A model generated the notes under the pieces. The model was not told the DNA's origin and did no database searches. It saw only the letters and a list, made by a program, of their open reading frames with translations. Below are positions 19,095 to 29,525 of a DNA stretch of 64,000 nucleotides, one piece after another (positions within the stretch are counted from its first letter, which is position 1; each line of letters starts with the position of its first letter). Source of the stretch: Chroococcidiopsis sp. TS-821 (GTDB lineage Bacteria; Cyanobacteriota; Cyanobacteriia; Cyanobacteriales; Chroococcidiopsidaceae); NCBI RefSeq assembly GCF_002939305.1, contig NZ_MVDI01000007.1:186001-250000 (forward strand), given 5' to 3'. A program made the position numbers and the translations under genes.

Positions 19095-20132
19095 TTATAC
19101 TTCAGCTTTCATTTCATCAATCTCGAATAAAGTCACAATAACTCCTGCCAACGGAATAGCAATAAAAATTCCTAAAATTCCCGCAACTCTTGCTCCTACT
19201 AATAAAGCAAAAAAAACAACAACAGGATTAAGATTAAGTGAATCTTGCATCACGCGTGGCGCAATCAAGTTATCTTGAATTTGCTGCAAAATAATGCAAG
19301 CAGCTAATACTTTTAGCGCTAGCCACACACTTTGTGATAAAACAATAAGGGTAATAATGCTGACTCCTAAAGTAGCTCCAATACCTGGGATAGCGTCAAA
19401 AACCCCAACAATAATTGCTAACACTAAAGAGAAAGGTACGCCTAACATAATAAAAACTAAAAAGCTAGATATTGTTAAGAATACCATTAAGAGAAATTGA
19501 CCTCTAAAAAAACCCAAGAACTTACGCTTAATTACTTTTGTCAAACGCGATCGCTGTTGTATTGGTACAAACTTTAAGAGCAATTGCCAAAGTCGTTCGC
19601 CATCAAGTAGCATAAATAAGGCGACAACTGCAATGAGTATCAGCGTGACAAGATTCGCTAGAAAAATCTGTAAGGTAGCTAAACTAGAAAAGATTAATCC
19701 TAAAGCTTGATTGCGAATTTGTTCCTCAATTCCTTCTAAATTTACTTGTAAGTTACGTTCGCGTAAAAAAGCCTCAGCTTGATTTACTAGGGGTGCTAAA
19801 GAATTTAAAAAAGCCGTAACACTATCAACTAATTGTTGACCTTGATAGAGTACAGCCAAGCCTACAGTAATTGTCAGAGCAGCAATGACGACTAGACTGA
19901 ATAAGAAAACAACAACAACAGCTAAACCATGTGGTAAAAAATGTCGCAGCCATTGAACTGGATAGCTCAGTAAAAAAGCCAAGATGGCTGCTGACGTAAA
20001 AATGACAATAACAGTTTGAAAATAGTCTAAAACTAGAATTGAAGCCCAACCACAAGCAAACAGTAACAAAAAGCGAACGAGAACAGAATTGTTGAGTCTT
20101 TCCCAAAAATGTTTTGCCGGTGGTTCGCTCAT
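19095..20132 (-). CDS. AI-2E family transporter (PF01594-type permease)
   Basis: 345-aa membrane protein with about seven to eight helices. It has the family's features: paired N-terminal helices, a long amphipathic periplasmic/coiled segment (about 100-150), and the C-terminal block DAIPGIGATLGV ... QQIQDNLIAPRVMQDSLNLNPV, followed by GILGIFIAIPLAG. The family includes TqsA (autoinducer-2 export) and Na+/H+ antiporters, so the substrate cannot be assigned. It is the last gene of the lipid cluster, 35 nt downstream of plsC. Confidence 0.9.
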   Translation of the reverse strand: MSEPPAKHFWERLNNSVLVRFLLLFACGWASILVLDYFQTVIVIFTSAAILAFLLSYPVQWLRHFLPHGLAVVVVFLFSLVVIAALTITVGLAVLYQGQQLVDSVTAFLNSLAPLVNQAEAFLRERNLQVNLEGIEEQIRNQALGLIFSSLATLQIFLANLVTLILIAVVALFMLLDGERLWQLLLKFVPIQQRSRLTKVIKRKFLGFFRGQFLLMVFLTISSFLVFIMLGVPFSLVLAIIVGVFDAIPGIGATLGVSIITLIVLSQSVWLALKVLAACIILQQIQDNLIAPRVMQDSLNLNPVVVFFALLVGARVAGILGIFIAIPLAGVIVTLFEIDEMKAEV

Positions 20133-20167
20133 GAATAAAGGTCAGGAGATACTAGAAATCATCAATG

Positions 20168-20806
20168 CTAGCGCCCCAAATCGTGTAGAGAAGCGATCGC
20201 ATTTGCACATTGTTGCGTAACTGCGAGTAGTTCTGTTTTGTCTGTTGAACTTGGTGGAGGTATAACTTGACCAATTCGGACTGTAACAGGTACCGAACGC
20301 GGTATTACCGAGCCTTTTTGCATGATTTTATGAGTTCCCCACAAACTCACTGGTAGAAGCGGTGCTTTTGTTTTAGCTGCTATCAAAGCTGCGCCCAGTT
20401 TAGGATCGGTAATTTTGCCATCGGGTGTGCGAGTTCCCTGCAAAAAAACACCCGCAGCCCATCCCTCTTCTAGATACTTTACAGCTGCGCGAATCGCACT
20501 ACGATCCGCCGAACCACGCTTGACTGGATAAGCACCATACAACTCAATTGCACGATTAAAAATAGGAATGCGAAATAATTCTTCTTTTGCCATATAAGCA
20601 ACTGGTCTACGCACGCAACAAGAAAGAATCGGCGGGTCAAAATCACTTGCGTGGTTGCTAACTACGACTAATGGTCCTTTCTGCGGGACGTTCTCTGCGC
20701 CATAAACACGTCCTCGAAAGTAAACGCGCAGCATAGGATTAACCACTGACCACTTGAAGGCGTAGTAGAGGAGTAGACTGACGAAAGGTTCGCGGCTTCG
20801 AGCCAT
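20168..20806 (-). CDS. plsC: 1-acyl-sn-glycerol-3-phosphate acyltransferase
   Basis: 212 aa. The acyltransferase motif NHASDFDPP (HX4D; about 51-59) and FLQGTRTPDG (about 120-129) identify a PlsC-family enzyme, which acylates lysophosphatidic acid to phosphatidic acid at the membrane. The length is typical. It is the fourth gene of plsX-fabH-fabD-plsC, 66 nt after fabD, consistent with a direct role in phospholipid synthesis. A second, more distant acyltransferase lies at 29.5 kb. Confidence 0.92.
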   Translation of the reverse strand: MARSREPFVSLLLYYAFKWSVVNPMLRVYFRGRVYGAENVPQKGPLVVVSNHASDFDPPILSCCVRRPVAYMAKEELFRIPIFNRAIELYGAYPVKRGSADRSAIRAAVKYLEEGWAAGVFLQGTRTPDGKITDPKLGAALIAAKTKAPLLPVSLWGTHKIMQKGSVIPRSVPVTVRIGQVIPPPSSTDKTELLAVTQQCANAIASLHDLGR

Positions 20807-20871
20807 AATGAGGGGTCAGGGAGCGGGAATCGAGGTTCAGAAGGGTAGGCTCATTACGAGCTACTGAGCAG

Positions 20872-21750
20872 CTAACTAGAAAGGTCTGCTGCACTACTAA
20901 TATTCTTTAAGATTAAGTCAGAGTGGGTGCGTTTGATCAAACCAGTCAAAACATTACCAGGACCAATTTCTATAACTTGCTCAATTCCTGCTTGGCGGAA
21001 GCATTCACAAGTTTCGCGCCATCTAACAGCGCCAGTAATCTGACGTCGCAGGCGTTCTTTAATAACTTCACTATCTACAGAGGGAGTGGGTTCGACGTTT
21101 GATATTACAGGAACTTGCGCGGGTTTAAAGACAACTTTTCGCAGAATTTCCTCAAATTCAGATGCCGCCGCCGCCATTAAAGGAGAGTGAAACGCGCCTG
21201 AGACATTTAAGGGAACCGCACGCTTTGCTTTCACTTGCGACAGAACTGCGTTCACAGCTTCAGGAGTTCCTGAAATAACCACCTGCGCGGCACTATTGTC
21301 GTTTGCCAGGACAACGTCGGGAGTTTGTTGAATTTGCTGTTCAAGTTCGTCGCGATCGAAGCCGATTAAAGCTGCCATCATTCCACCAGCCGCATTGTCC
21401 ATTAATTCGGCTCGCCGTTTTACTAAAGTTAAGCCTGCTGCCCAATCGTAAACGCCTGCCGCGTAGAGAGCAATATATTCTCCTAAACTGTGCCCAGCAA
21501 CAAGATCGGGGTGTTGACCTTGTTGATGCATCAAATCTACGAGTAGGCTTTCCACAACGTAAAGACAGGGCTGCGTGTAAAGCGTACGCGAGATATTCTC
21601 TTCACTTTGACAAACTTCGGTCACTGACCAGCCTAAGATCTCTTCAGCTTGGGCAAATTTGGCTTTGGTTGCGTCGAGCTCTATTAAATCGATTCCCATA
21701 CCAATTTTTTGGGAACCTTGTCCTGGAAATATCCATGCAGTCTTAGTCAT
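20872..21750 (-). CDS. fabD: Malonyl-CoA:ACP transacylase
   Basis: 292 aa, full length. FPGQGSQKIGMG at the N terminus and the nucleophile motif GHSLGEYIAL (Ser near 92) are diagnostic. GAFHSPLM provides the catalytic His. FabD loads malonyl groups onto acyl carrier protein for fatty acid synthesis. It lies 30 nt downstream of fabH in the same operon. Confidence 0.97.
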   Translation of the reverse strand: MTKTAWIFPGQGSQKIGMGIDLIELDATKAKFAQAEEILGWSVTEVCQSEENISRTLYTQPCLYVVESLLVDLMHQQGQHPDLVAGHSLGEYIALYAAGVYDWAAGLTLVKRRAELMDNAAGGMMAALIGFDRDELEQQIQQTPDVVLANDNSAAQVVISGTPEAVNAVLSQVKAKRAVPLNVSGAFHSPLMAAAASEFEEILRKVVFKPAQVPVISNVEPTPSVDSEVIKERLRRQITGAVRWRETCECFRQAGIEQVIEIGPGNVLTGLIKRTHSDLILKNISSAADLSS

Positions 21751-21780
21751 GTTTTTAGCAATTAGCGATTGACAAGTGGC

Positions 21781-22776
21781 TTATCTACCCCATGAAAAAA
21801 TGGCTGCACCCCAAGTTAAGCCCGCACCAAAACCGGAAGCTGCGATAATATCACCGTCTTTGATTTTCTTAGCACGTATAGCTTCATCGAGTGCTATGGG
21901 AATCGAAGCGGCTGAAGTATTGCCATAGCGAGCAAGATTGCTGATAACTTTATGCTGAGGTATGTGCATGCGCTCGGCTACAGCATCGAGAATACGTTGA
22001 TTTGCTTGATGTAGTAGCAACCAATCAATTTGGTCTGCCTTGAGGTTAGCCCGAAACAGTGCTTTATCAATGACCTCAGGAACGCGCTGTACGGCAAAGC
22101 GATACACTTCTTTACCGTTCATGGTGATGGGCTGGTAATTGCCTTGAGCAACACTAATATCGTTGACGAGGGGTTGTGACTGAGGTTGATAAGTAAGGTT
22201 GAGACATTGATTTTGCGTGCCGTCACTTTTAAGTTCAAAACCGAGTAAGCGATCGCGGTTACTCGTTTGCATCACAACTGCACCCGCACCGTCGCCAAAT
22301 AGAACGCACGTTCGTCGATCTTTCCAATCAACCCAGCGGGAAAGAATATCTGCTCCGATTAAGAGAACATTTTGGTAAACACCCGTGCGGATGTACTGTG
22401 CGGCAGTAACTAAGCCAAAAACAAAGCCTGAACATGCTGCCGTCATGTCGAAAGCGACGGCTTGCGTTGCTCCCAAAGCCGCTTGAATTTGACACGCACT
22501 ACCAAACAAATCGTCAGGGGTTGAGGTTGCCAGAATAATCAAATCGATGTCTGTTGGTGCAATTTTTGCCATGGCGATCGCCTGCCAAGCTGCTTGAGTG
22601 GCGATCGCTTGCAAAGAATCATTTGCTGATGCTAACCGTCGCGAACGAATGCCCGTCCGTGTTGCAATCCATTCATCTGAAGTTTCCACTAACTGAGTGA
22701 GTACTTCGTTGCTAAGGGAGTTAGTCGGTACTGCTGAACCACTCCCTGTAATTGCTACCCCAAAGTTTTGCAACAT
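21781..22776 (-). CDS. fabH: Beta-ketoacyl-ACP synthase III
   Basis: 331 aa. The catalytic triad is visible: Cys in [10 protein letters not shown], His in [10 protein letters not shown] and Asn in [10 protein letters not shown]. FabH condenses acetyl-CoA with malonyl-ACP to start fatty acid synthesis. I chose ATG 22776 ([13 protein letters not shown]) because it matches the family N terminus. An upstream ATG at 22866 has GAGGAG two bases away and would add 30 residues unlike other FabH proteins; it may be a translated leader or a true extension. Located between plsX and fabD. Confidence 0.95.
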   Translation of the reverse strand: MLQNFGVAITGSGSAVPTNSLSNEVLTQLVETSDEWIATRTGIRSRRLASANDSLQAIATQAAWQAIAMAKIAPTDIDLIILATSTPDDLFGSACQIQAALGATQAVAFDMTAACSGFVFGLVTAAQYIRTGVYQNVLLIGADILSRWVDWKDRRTCVLFGDGAGAVVMQTSNRDRLLGFELKSDGTQNQCLNLTYQPQSQPLVNDISVAQGNYQPITMNGKEVYRFAVQRVPEVIDKALFRANLKADQIDWLLLHQANQRILDAVAERMHIPQHKVISNLARYGNTSAASIPIALDEAIRAKKIKDGDIIAASGFGAGLTWGAAIFSWGR

Positions 22777-22883
22777 TCTTCTCCATAGTTCAGATGTGGT
22801 TTTTGAGGATTTAGGAACTCGCGATCGGTGGTTAGTTGCTAGAGGAGCAATGCTTGTTATCTTCATGTCTCCTCTAGGGCAAT

Positions 22884-23930
22884 TTATCCCCTGATCCCCG
22901 ATTCCTGATCCCTGACCTCTAGATTTGCACCTCGATTTTTCGACTGAATTCGCTCAAGAACTTGATTATCAATTGCTTCTTTAGCTAAGCGAATTGCATT
23001 GAAGATTGATGGTGCTTGAGAACTACCATGACTAATAATGCATATTCCTGCAACACCCAGGAGCAATCCTCCACCGTGTTCGGCGTGGTCGATCCGCTGC
23101 TTGATCCGTTTCAAGTTTGACTTGAGTAAGGCGGTGCCGATTTGTCCGTGTAGCCCTTGCGGTAGTTCTTCGCGCAGGATTTGAATCGCTACCTCTCCCA
23201 CAGCTTCAGCAAACTTCAACAGAACATTACCGGCAAAGCCGTCACATACAATCACGTCAAAGCGACCAGAAAGAACGTCTCGCCCCTCAGCGTTGCCAAT
23301 GAACGAGATTTGCTTATTTTCTTTTAGCAGTTGGTGAGTTCTGATCGCTAAGTCATTGCCTTTAGATTCTTCCTCACCGATGTTGAGTAGCCCTACTTTT
23401 GGTTCTGCAATACCCAAGACGTACTGGCTGTAAACCGTTCCCATTAGCGCGAACTGCTCTAAAAATTTCGGACGACAATCGACATTTGCCCCGACATCTA
23501 GAATCAGCACCGGCTTACTTGCGATCATTGTCGGCAAAACTGCTCCAATCGCTGGGCGGTCAATGCCGCGTAGGCGTCCCAAGCGGAGCAACGCAGCTGC
23601 CATTGCGGCTCCTGAGTGACCCGCAGAAACTACCGCATCAGCTTGTTTTTGCTTCACCAAGTCCATCGCCACATTAATCGAAGCCTTGGGCTTGCGTTTG
23701 ATAGCACTGAGCGGCTCCTCATGCATTTCTACCGTTCCTTCTGCCGGAACGATGGAAATTTGATCCAAACGATTGTGATGTGGAATAGATTTAATTTGCT
23801 GGGGATCTCCCACCAATAAAACTTCTACACCTAATTCTTCCCGTGCTCGCAGTGCGCCAGCAACAATTTCGATAGGGGCATAATCCCCCCCCATAGCATC
23901 AATTGCGATCCGTGCGCGAGTCGCTCCCAT
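22884..23930 (-). CDS. plsX: Phosphate acyltransferase PlsX
   Basis: 348 aa. [20 protein letters not shown] at the N terminus and the downstream segments [32 protein letters not shown] and [16 protein letters not shown] are characteristic. PlsX converts acyl-ACP to acyl-phosphate, the donor for glycerol-3-phosphate acylation by PlsY. It is the first gene of the plsX-fabH-fabD-plsC cluster. The 310 nt upstream presumably hold the operon promoter. Confidence 0.97.
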   Translation of the reverse strand: MGATRARIAIDAMGGDYAPIEIVAGALRAREELGVEVLLVGDPQQIKSIPHHNRLDQISIVPAEGTVEMHEEPLSAIKRKPKASINVAMDLVKQKQADAVVSAGHSGAAMAAALLRLGRLRGIDRPAIGAVLPTMIASKPVLILDVGANVDCRPKFLEQFALMGTVYSQYVLGIAEPKVGLLNIGEEESKGNDLAIRTHQLLKENKQISFIGNAEGRDVLSGRFDVIVCDGFAGNVLLKFAEAVGEVAIQILREELPQGLHGQIGTALLKSNLKRIKQRIDHAEHGGGLLLGVAGICIISHGSSQAPSIFNAIRLAKEAIDNQVLERIQSKNRGANLEVRDQESGIRG

Positions 23931-24240
23931 TGCTCAAAGTTCTAGAAACCTACCAAATTCTATCAGATTAAGCGTTATAGATTGGAGATTAAATATCAGA
24001 CAGATAATTAATATTGGCGTTAGCTGCCTACTGCGTGCAAGTTCAAGCATTTTAGTGTTAGAGAAAAGTCAGAGGTAATCGGTAGTTGTTGCGCAATTTT
24101 CTTTTCGATGACCAGTTACCAGTTACCAGTCTTTAAATTATGTTGATTTTTACGCCCTCAATAGAGTTAGAATCGTCTCCTGAAATTGAAATTCATTTTT
24201 TGAGTTTGATATTTTTAAGCATCGGTGAGGCAAGTCAAGA
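23931..24240. other. Intergenic region between divergent plsX and PBP4 genes
   Basis: 310 nt without a gene. It contains a TTACCAGT-type repeat at 24107-24130 and must hold two divergent promoters; no clear promoter or FapR-type operator was identified. Confidence 0.4.
24107..24130. repeat. Dispersed TTACCAGT-type repeat
   Basis: GACCAGTTACCAGTTACCAG: three consecutive TTACCAG-like heptamers, the same family as the repeats in the dev locus. Confidence 0.65.
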
Positions 24241-25551
24241 ATGCTGCAACTATTTGGTTCAGGACTCATTTCATTGTGGTTAGAAATGGCGGGGGTGCAA
24301 CCTAAACCTGTCGATGCTTTGGAGTTTTTGACATTAAATAGCCGTCCTGGGTTAGTCCTGGCACCTGATTCTCAACCTTTTGCTGCTGACACAGTACAAG
24401 AATATTTAAAGCAGTTGGAAGCAGCAGGCTTATTGAGAAGCAATCAGGGAATTTGGTTGCAGTCTGGACCTGTATTGCTGGCAAATAATCAAGGAACTGA
24501 GCCTTTACCTGCGGCTTCGATTACCAAAGTAGCAACGTCGCTTGCGGCTTTAAAAACATGGGGACCTAATCATCAATTTGAAACGCTCGTTGGCGCAACT
24601 GGACCAATTAACAATGGAGTTTTACAAGGAGACTTGGTGATTCAAGGCGGAGGCGATCCATTTTTTGTGTGGGAAGAAGCGATCGCCCTTGGAAATAGTC
24701 TCAACCGCATGGGGATCAAGCGGATCGCTGGCAACTTAGTGATTAGTGGCAATTTCGCCATGAATTATAAAACAAACCCATTACAAGCAGGTCAACTGTT
24801 ACAACAAGCGCTCAACGCCACAACATGGTCGCGCGAAGCCACTGCACAATACTTAACAATGCCCCAAGGAACGCCGCGCCCGCAAGTCGCGATCGCCGGT
24901 ACCGTCCAAGTTACACCGTTACCCAACCCCAAACAAATCTTGCTCGTGCGTCATCGTTCGTTACCCTTGTCAGAAATTCTCAAGGAAATGAACATTTACA
25001 GCAACAACGAAATGTCAGAAATGCTAGCCCAAAATCTCGGAGGCGCGCGCGTTGTTCAGTCTATAGCAGCAAATGCTGCGCGAGTTCCGCCGCAAGAAAT
25101 TCAATTGATCAATGGTTCCGGTTTAGGAGTCGAAAACCGCATCTCGCCAAGAGCCGCGTGCGCGATGTTAATGGCAATTCAGCGCGAGTTAATGCCTGCG
25201 CAACTGAGTGTTGCTGATTTATTTCCCGTGTCAGGACGCGATCGCCGAGGCACAATGGAAGCACGACGCATTCCTCAAGCAACGGTGATTAAAACGGGGA
25301 CGCTACGCGATGTTAGTGCTTTAGCCGGAGTTTTACCGACACGCGATCGCGGGTTAGTTTGGTTTGCCATTATCAATCGCGGTACCAATATTGAAGGTTT
25401 ACGTGTTCGGCAAGATCAACTCTTACAGCGCTTATTAAAACAATGGCAAGTCACCGCCACAGTTCCTGCGGCGATCGCTCCCAAATCATCAAATAGCACC
25501 CCCATTTCACTTGGTGCAGCTAGCCGTAATGAGATCTTATACGGAGGCTAA
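24241..25551 (+). CDS. dacB: D-alanyl-D-alanine carboxypeptidase, PBP4 type (S13 family)
   Basis: 436 aa. The penicillin-binding motifs are in order: SITK (SxxK, catalytic Ser near 93), SNN (YSNNEMSE, about 258) and KTG (VIKTGTL, about 351). S13 enzymes trim or cut peptidoglycan peptides in the periplasm. The N-terminal 30 residues are only weakly hydrophobic, so export relies on a short signal. The protein is about 40 residues shorter than E. coli PBP4, with a reduced insertion between SxxK and SxN. It converges on the lptC-like gene with 24 nt between stops. Confidence 0.92.
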   Translation: MLQLFGSGLISLWLEMAGVQPKPVDALEFLTLNSRPGLVLAPDSQPFAADTVQEYLKQLEAAGLLRSNQGIWLQSGPVLLANNQGTEPLPAASITKVATSLAALKTWGPNHQFETLVGATGPINNGVLQGDLVIQGGGDPFFVWEEAIALGNSLNRMGIKRIAGNLVISGNFAMNYKTNPLQAGQLLQQALNATTWSREATAQYLTMPQGTPRPQVAIAGTVQVTPLPNPKQILLVRHRSLPLSEILKEMNIYSNNEMSEMLAQNLGGARVVQSIAANAARVPPQEIQLINGSGLGVENRISPRAACAMLMAIQRELMPAQLSVADLFPVSGRDRRGTMEARRIPQATVIKTGTLRDVSALAGVLPTRDRGLVWFAIINRGTNIEGLRVRQDQLLQRLLKQWQVTATVPAAIAPKSSNSTPISLGAASRNEILYGG

Positions 25552-25575
25552 TCAGGATTTGCTAATGCCGAACTC

Positions 25576-26733
25576 TTAAGGAATGATCTCTGTTACAACT
25601 CTATTACCACCACTACTACTGACAACTAGACTTTCATCTTGAAGTTTCCCGACAGCTTTATCACCCGTAAAACTGACTGGCGGTTGCGTTTGACGATAAA
25701 CAACATTACCTTGGGCTTCAACTAACTGCGTCGGAATCGTCCATGTCAGCCTTTGTGAGTTGATTGTTTGACCTTTTTGTCCAGCTCCCACAACGTCACC
25801 GTCAAGATAAGCAATTTGCTTTCGTAAATCCATCCGCCCTCGTCTCGCCGTCATCGTCATTTTTTCTTGATGATGCACGACGCGTACTGGCTGATCTGTC
25901 GTGACAATTTCTGTATTTAAATCCCAGACGGCAAAGTTACTGGCAACTTGTACAGGTGGAGTGACGAGTGCAAGTTGCACATTTTCTTTCAACGTGGCAA
26001 TTTTGGTTTTTAAGTTGAATTCACCTGAATTCGCCGTCGATCTTGCGGTGATTTTTTTGTCTTGATAGCGATCGATTGCGATCGCGCGATCGGCAATAAA
26101 TCGTTCTTCTGAAATTAACCACGTCAATTGTTCCGCGCGCAGTTGCGTAGCAGGTTCAGTTGTATTAGCAACAACGTTCCCTTGCAACTCAACGCGCTGT
26201 TTGCGGCTGAAAACTCTTGCTTCTTGCGCTACAGCTTGCACTTGTTTATGGCTACCAGTTAATTGGTTGCGGACGATCAACAAATCTTCTTGGGGACGCC
26301 ATTCTAACTCATTACCGCGCAGTACCAAGCCACTTTTGGGATCTGTCGCTACAATTTGTCCTTTCAGGAATAGCTGTTTTCCGTCTTGATGAACTTCGCC
26401 TTCTTGGGCTTGAATGCGATATACAGGTTTACCATCTTGGAATAATTCTCCTGTCGGATTTTTGACTTGTGCGACTTGCTGGTCTTGACTGTAGGTTGCT
26501 TGCGTCGCTTTGACTTTCCAAACCGTTTGTCCTTGTTCGTCTGCTTGTTCTAAATCGACGTTGTTAAAAGTCAACTCAGTGTCAACTTTTTGGACAGTTG
26601 TTGTGTCTTCAGACAGTTTTTGTGCAGTTTGGTTTTGATTTTGGCAGCCTGTTGCGATCGCTACCAGCACAATTGCCAATAGAGATGCTGTGACGTTACG
26701 GCGAATAGAGAATAAAAGATAGAAACGATTCAT
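25576..26733 (-). CDS. lptC: LPS export periplasmic protein, LptC-like lipoprotein
   Basis: 385 aa. The N terminus has a lipobox (IATGC, Cys near 30). Repeated beta-rich segments follow, each with the pattern AEQLTWLISEERFIADRAIAI, AQEARVFSRKQRVELQGNV and KAVGKLQDESL, typical of the LptC/OstA jelly-roll. Cyanobacterial LptC proteins are about twice as long as E. coli LptC, as here. It would carry lipopolysaccharide from the LptBFG complex toward the outer membrane. It is 24 nt downstream of the NYN gene on the same strand. Confidence 0.85.
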   Translation of the reverse strand: MNRFYLLFSIRRNVTASLLAIVLVAIATGCQNQNQTAQKLSEDTTTVQKVDTELTFNNVDLEQADEQGQTVWKVKATQATYSQDQQVAQVKNPTGELFQDGKPVYRIQAQEGEVHQDGKQLFLKGQIVATDPKSGLVLRGNELEWRPQEDLLIVRNQLTGSHKQVQAVAQEARVFSRKQRVELQGNVVANTTEPATQLRAEQLTWLISEERFIADRAIAIDRYQDKKITARSTANSGEFNLKTKIATLKENVQLALVTPPVQVASNFAVWDLNTEIVTTDQPVRVVHHQEKMTMTARRGRMDLRKQIAYLDGDVVGAGQKGQTINSQRLTWTIPTQLVEAQGNVVYRQTQPPVSFTGDKAVGKLQDESLVVSSSGGNRVVTEIIP

Positions 26734-26757
26734 ATTTCTATCTTCGCTCGCGATTCT

Positions 26758-27411
26758 TCACTCTTGTGAAGTTGGCATAATATTTGGTATACCATCAGGT
26801 GTAATGATTCCTTCTTGTGGTGGTTGCTCAATAATCTCCATTGTCGGAATTGGGCGATAGAGATAATCTTGTCTTGGTGTCTTTTGGATATCGTCTTTAA
26901 TTGACTCTAAATCAATGTAGCGATCCGAGACATTAATCAAACTATCACTTGTCATCGTGCGCAAACTGACGACTTCTACCCGCGAACCGCGATAGCTAAC
27001 CGCATTTGCTGCATAAGCAAGATCGCCATCGCCACTCACCAATACTGCTGTATCGTACGAGTCAACGAGTGCCATCATATCAACGGCGATTTCAACGTCC
27101 AAGTTCGCTTTCTTTGAACCATCGGGTAATTGTACTAAATCTTTGGCAATGACTCTGTAGCCATTACGCCGCATCCATAATAAAAAGCCTTGTTGCTTTT
27201 CATTCGTGCGGTCTACACCAGTATAGAAAAACGAACGCAGCAGCCGAGAACCCGCTGTTAACCTGCACAATAGTTTTGTGTAGTCAATCTCGATTCCCAG
27301 TTGTAGTGCCGCATAAAACAAATTGGAGCCATCGATGAAAATCGCGACTCTACCTCGATTTTCTAGCACCTGTTCAGGCGTGAAAATCGAATCCGATTCA
27401 AAATTCAACAT
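26758..27411 (-). CDS. NYN domain protein (LabA/DUF88-like)
   Basis: 217 aa. VAIFIDGSNLFYAALQLG (Asp near 27), DVEIAVDMMALVDSYDTAVLVSGDGDLAYA and VEVVSLRTMTSDSL carry the conserved Asp residues of the NYN PIN-like ribonuclease fold. The family includes LabA, which affects clock output in Synechococcus, and DUF88 RNases. The C-terminal 40 residues are proline-rich and variable. It lies between metG and the lptC-like gene; a link to either is not evident. Confidence 0.88.
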   Translation of the reverse strand: MLNFESDSIFTPEQVLENRGRVAIFIDGSNLFYAALQLGIEIDYTKLLCRLTAGSRLLRSFFYTGVDRTNEKQQGFLLWMRRNGYRVIAKDLVQLPDGSKKANLDVEIAVDMMALVDSYDTAVLVSGDGDLAYAANAVSYRGSRVEVVSLRTMTSDSLINVSDRYIDLESIKDDIQKTPRQDYLYRPIPTMEIIEQPPQEGIITPDGIPNIMPTSQE

Positions 27412-27573
27412 AATTTATTATGCCTCGATGTTATTAAGATTTTTTATAAAAGAAATGATTGTTTTAGATAAAGTATGTTACACCAGATTGTTATATTTGA
27501 CGCGACAACTTATGTTAAGACTTGATTAACTTAGCCATTCGTAAGCTGTCAGTAGGGTTTTATCAGCCGATGA

Positions 27574-29172
27574 CTAGATTGCTTGGAGCAATTCGAGTCT
27601 TTGGAACACAGGTTTCGGAGTGCCTAATTGTTGGTTTACGCTTAATAGCCCCCATTGTGCGTGAATATTAAACGGTGTCGCAGCAAGCTGTGACTTTTCA
27701 TTAAAATTGATGGAAAAACCAAGTTGTTGATAAATTTTGCTGGACACGTTTGGAATAATTGGCGATAGCAAGTAGGCTGCTAATCGAATCGATTCGAGTA
27801 CAGTATAGAGCACTTGTTCTACTTGTTGCTGCTGTCCTTGTTTGTAAAGCGTCCAAGGGGCTTGCTCGTCGATAAACTTATTACCTGCTCTAACCAATGA
27901 CAAAATAGCATCACACGCTTGGTTAAAGGCTAGGGCTTCGTAGTTGTATGCAACTTTTTCACCTAAAGTTGAGCCAATCGCCTTTAATGGGTGGCTTGAG
28001 GGAATATCGTCGCTTGAGCAATTAGGAACATTTCCGTTACAGTATTTCTTCACCATGTTTAAGGTACGGTTTAACAAGTTGCCCAAGTCGTTGGCTAAAT
28101 CCGCGTTGAGCACGTTGATAAAGCGCGTTTCGTTAAAATCTCCGTCTTTGCCAAACTCAATTTCTTTAAAAAAGTAATATCGTACCGCATCCGCACCATA
28201 TCGTTCAACTAAAGCAAAGGGATCGAGCGTGTTACCCAAACTTTTGCCCATTTTTTGACCGTCTTTTGTTAAAAAACCATGCCCAAATACTTTATGAGAA
28301 ATTGGTAGTCCAGCAGACATGAGCATCGCCGGCCAGTAAACAGCGTGGAAGCGTAAGATATCTTTACCGATTAGATGTAAATTGATTGGCAACCACTGAC
28401 GGAGGACATTTTCTAAGTTTGGTTCGTCGTCAGGATTGAGTAGCGCAGTAAGATATCCTACTAACGCATCAAACCAAACATAAATTGTTTGCTTGGGGTC
28501 AACTGGTATAGGAAAGCCCCAATCTAGGTTGACGCGTGAAATGGAAAAGTCTTGCAGTCCTTGGCTAACAAAGCTGAGAACCTCATTACGGCGACTTTCT
28601 GGTTGAATAAAATTTGGGTTTTTTTGATATAGTTCTTCTAGTTGCGACTGATAGCGCGACAGGCGAAAAAAGTAATTTTCTTCATCGCGCCACTCGGCTT
28701 GCTTGTTAGTATGAATTGGACAGCGATGTCCATCTAAGAGTTCGCGTTCTTCTTTGAATTCTTCACATGCAACGCAATACCAGCCTTGTTGTCTACTTTT
28801 GTAGATATCGCCTCGCTCCCAAACGCGTTGAAAAAAATCTTTAACGATCGCTTCGTGTTTAACGCTTGTTGTGCGGATAAAACTATCGTACTGGATATCA
28901 AGTTTTTCCCACAGTGCAACAAATCCTGCGGCAATTTCATCGCAGTAAGCTTGCGGCGATCGCCCTTTACTTTCGGCGGTGCGCTGAATCTTTTGACCGT
29001 GTTCGTCGGTTCCTGTCACGAACATGACAGATTTACCTTGTAACCGCGCAAATCTTGCTAGTATATCCGCAGCGATTGTTGTGTAAGCACTACCAATGTG
29101 TGGTAGGTCATTTACATAATAAAGTGGTGTTGTCAGTGCAAATTTTTCTGTTGTTTTACTCGCAGATATCAT
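27574..29172 (-). CDS. metG: Methionyl-tRNA synthetase
   Basis: 532 aa. The class I signatures are PHIGSAYTTIAAD (HIGH-like, about 20-32) and GQKMGKSLGN (KMSKS-like, about 305). A zinc knuckle region has CVACEEF and RCPIH. The anticodon-binding helical domain follows. The C-terminal tRNA-binding EMAP-like domain found in some bacteria is absent, as is normal for cyanobacterial MetG of this length. The enzyme charges tRNA-Met and initiator tRNA. Confidence 0.97.
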   Translation of the reverse strand: MISASKTTEKFALTTPLYYVNDLPHIGSAYTTIAADILARFARLQGKSVMFVTGTDEHGQKIQRTAESKGRSPQAYCDEIAAGFVALWEKLDIQYDSFIRTTSVKHEAIVKDFFQRVWERGDIYKSRQQGWYCVACEEFKEERELLDGHRCPIHTNKQAEWRDEENYFFRLSRYQSQLEELYQKNPNFIQPESRRNEVLSFVSQGLQDFSISRVNLDWGFPIPVDPKQTIYVWFDALVGYLTALLNPDDEPNLENVLRQWLPINLHLIGKDILRFHAVYWPAMLMSAGLPISHKVFGHGFLTKDGQKMGKSLGNTLDPFALVERYGADAVRYYFFKEIEFGKDGDFNETRFINVLNADLANDLGNLLNRTLNMVKKYCNGNVPNCSSDDIPSSHPLKAIGSTLGEKVAYNYEALAFNQACDAILSLVRAGNKFIDEQAPWTLYKQGQQQQVEQVLYTVLESIRLAAYLLSPIIPNVSSKIYQQLGFSINFNEKSQLAATPFNIHAQWGLLSVNQQLGTPKPVFQRLELLQAI

Positions 29173-29525
29173 GCAAAGTTTATAAATTATCTTAAATTTT
29201 CTTTATCATACCGCAGAGACTCTGGGTATGTATTTTTGTTACCGAATTCTAAATAGCTAAAACTATCTTCTCGCGCTTGACGAATGTAGTAACCAATAAG
29301 ATAAAGCAGTTAGAAACAGTGACGAAGTATCTCGATGAATTTTGCCTAAAACCTCAGCAATTAGCTGATTATACCAAGTATATGGTTCTTTTTCTGAGCC
29401 TACTCGCGCATCATACCAGATTTGCTCAGACGCTAACTAAGACAGGCATATCTACTCTAGTTCTTACTTCTGGTACTCGCCGCAAAAAATAAACAAATGT
29501 AACATTTTAGTGAAGTAAAGCTAAT
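29173..29525. other. Intergenic region between divergent metG and acyltransferase genes
   Basis: About 350 nt. A 71-codon frame starting with TTG at 29277 is open on the plus strand, but it has no ribosome site and no recognisable features. I treat the stretch as promoter DNA. Confidence 0.35.

Noticed and set aside
29277-29492. 71-codon frame starting with TTG
   Set aside because: No ribosome site, no recognisable features; treated as promoter region of metG and the acyltransferase gene.
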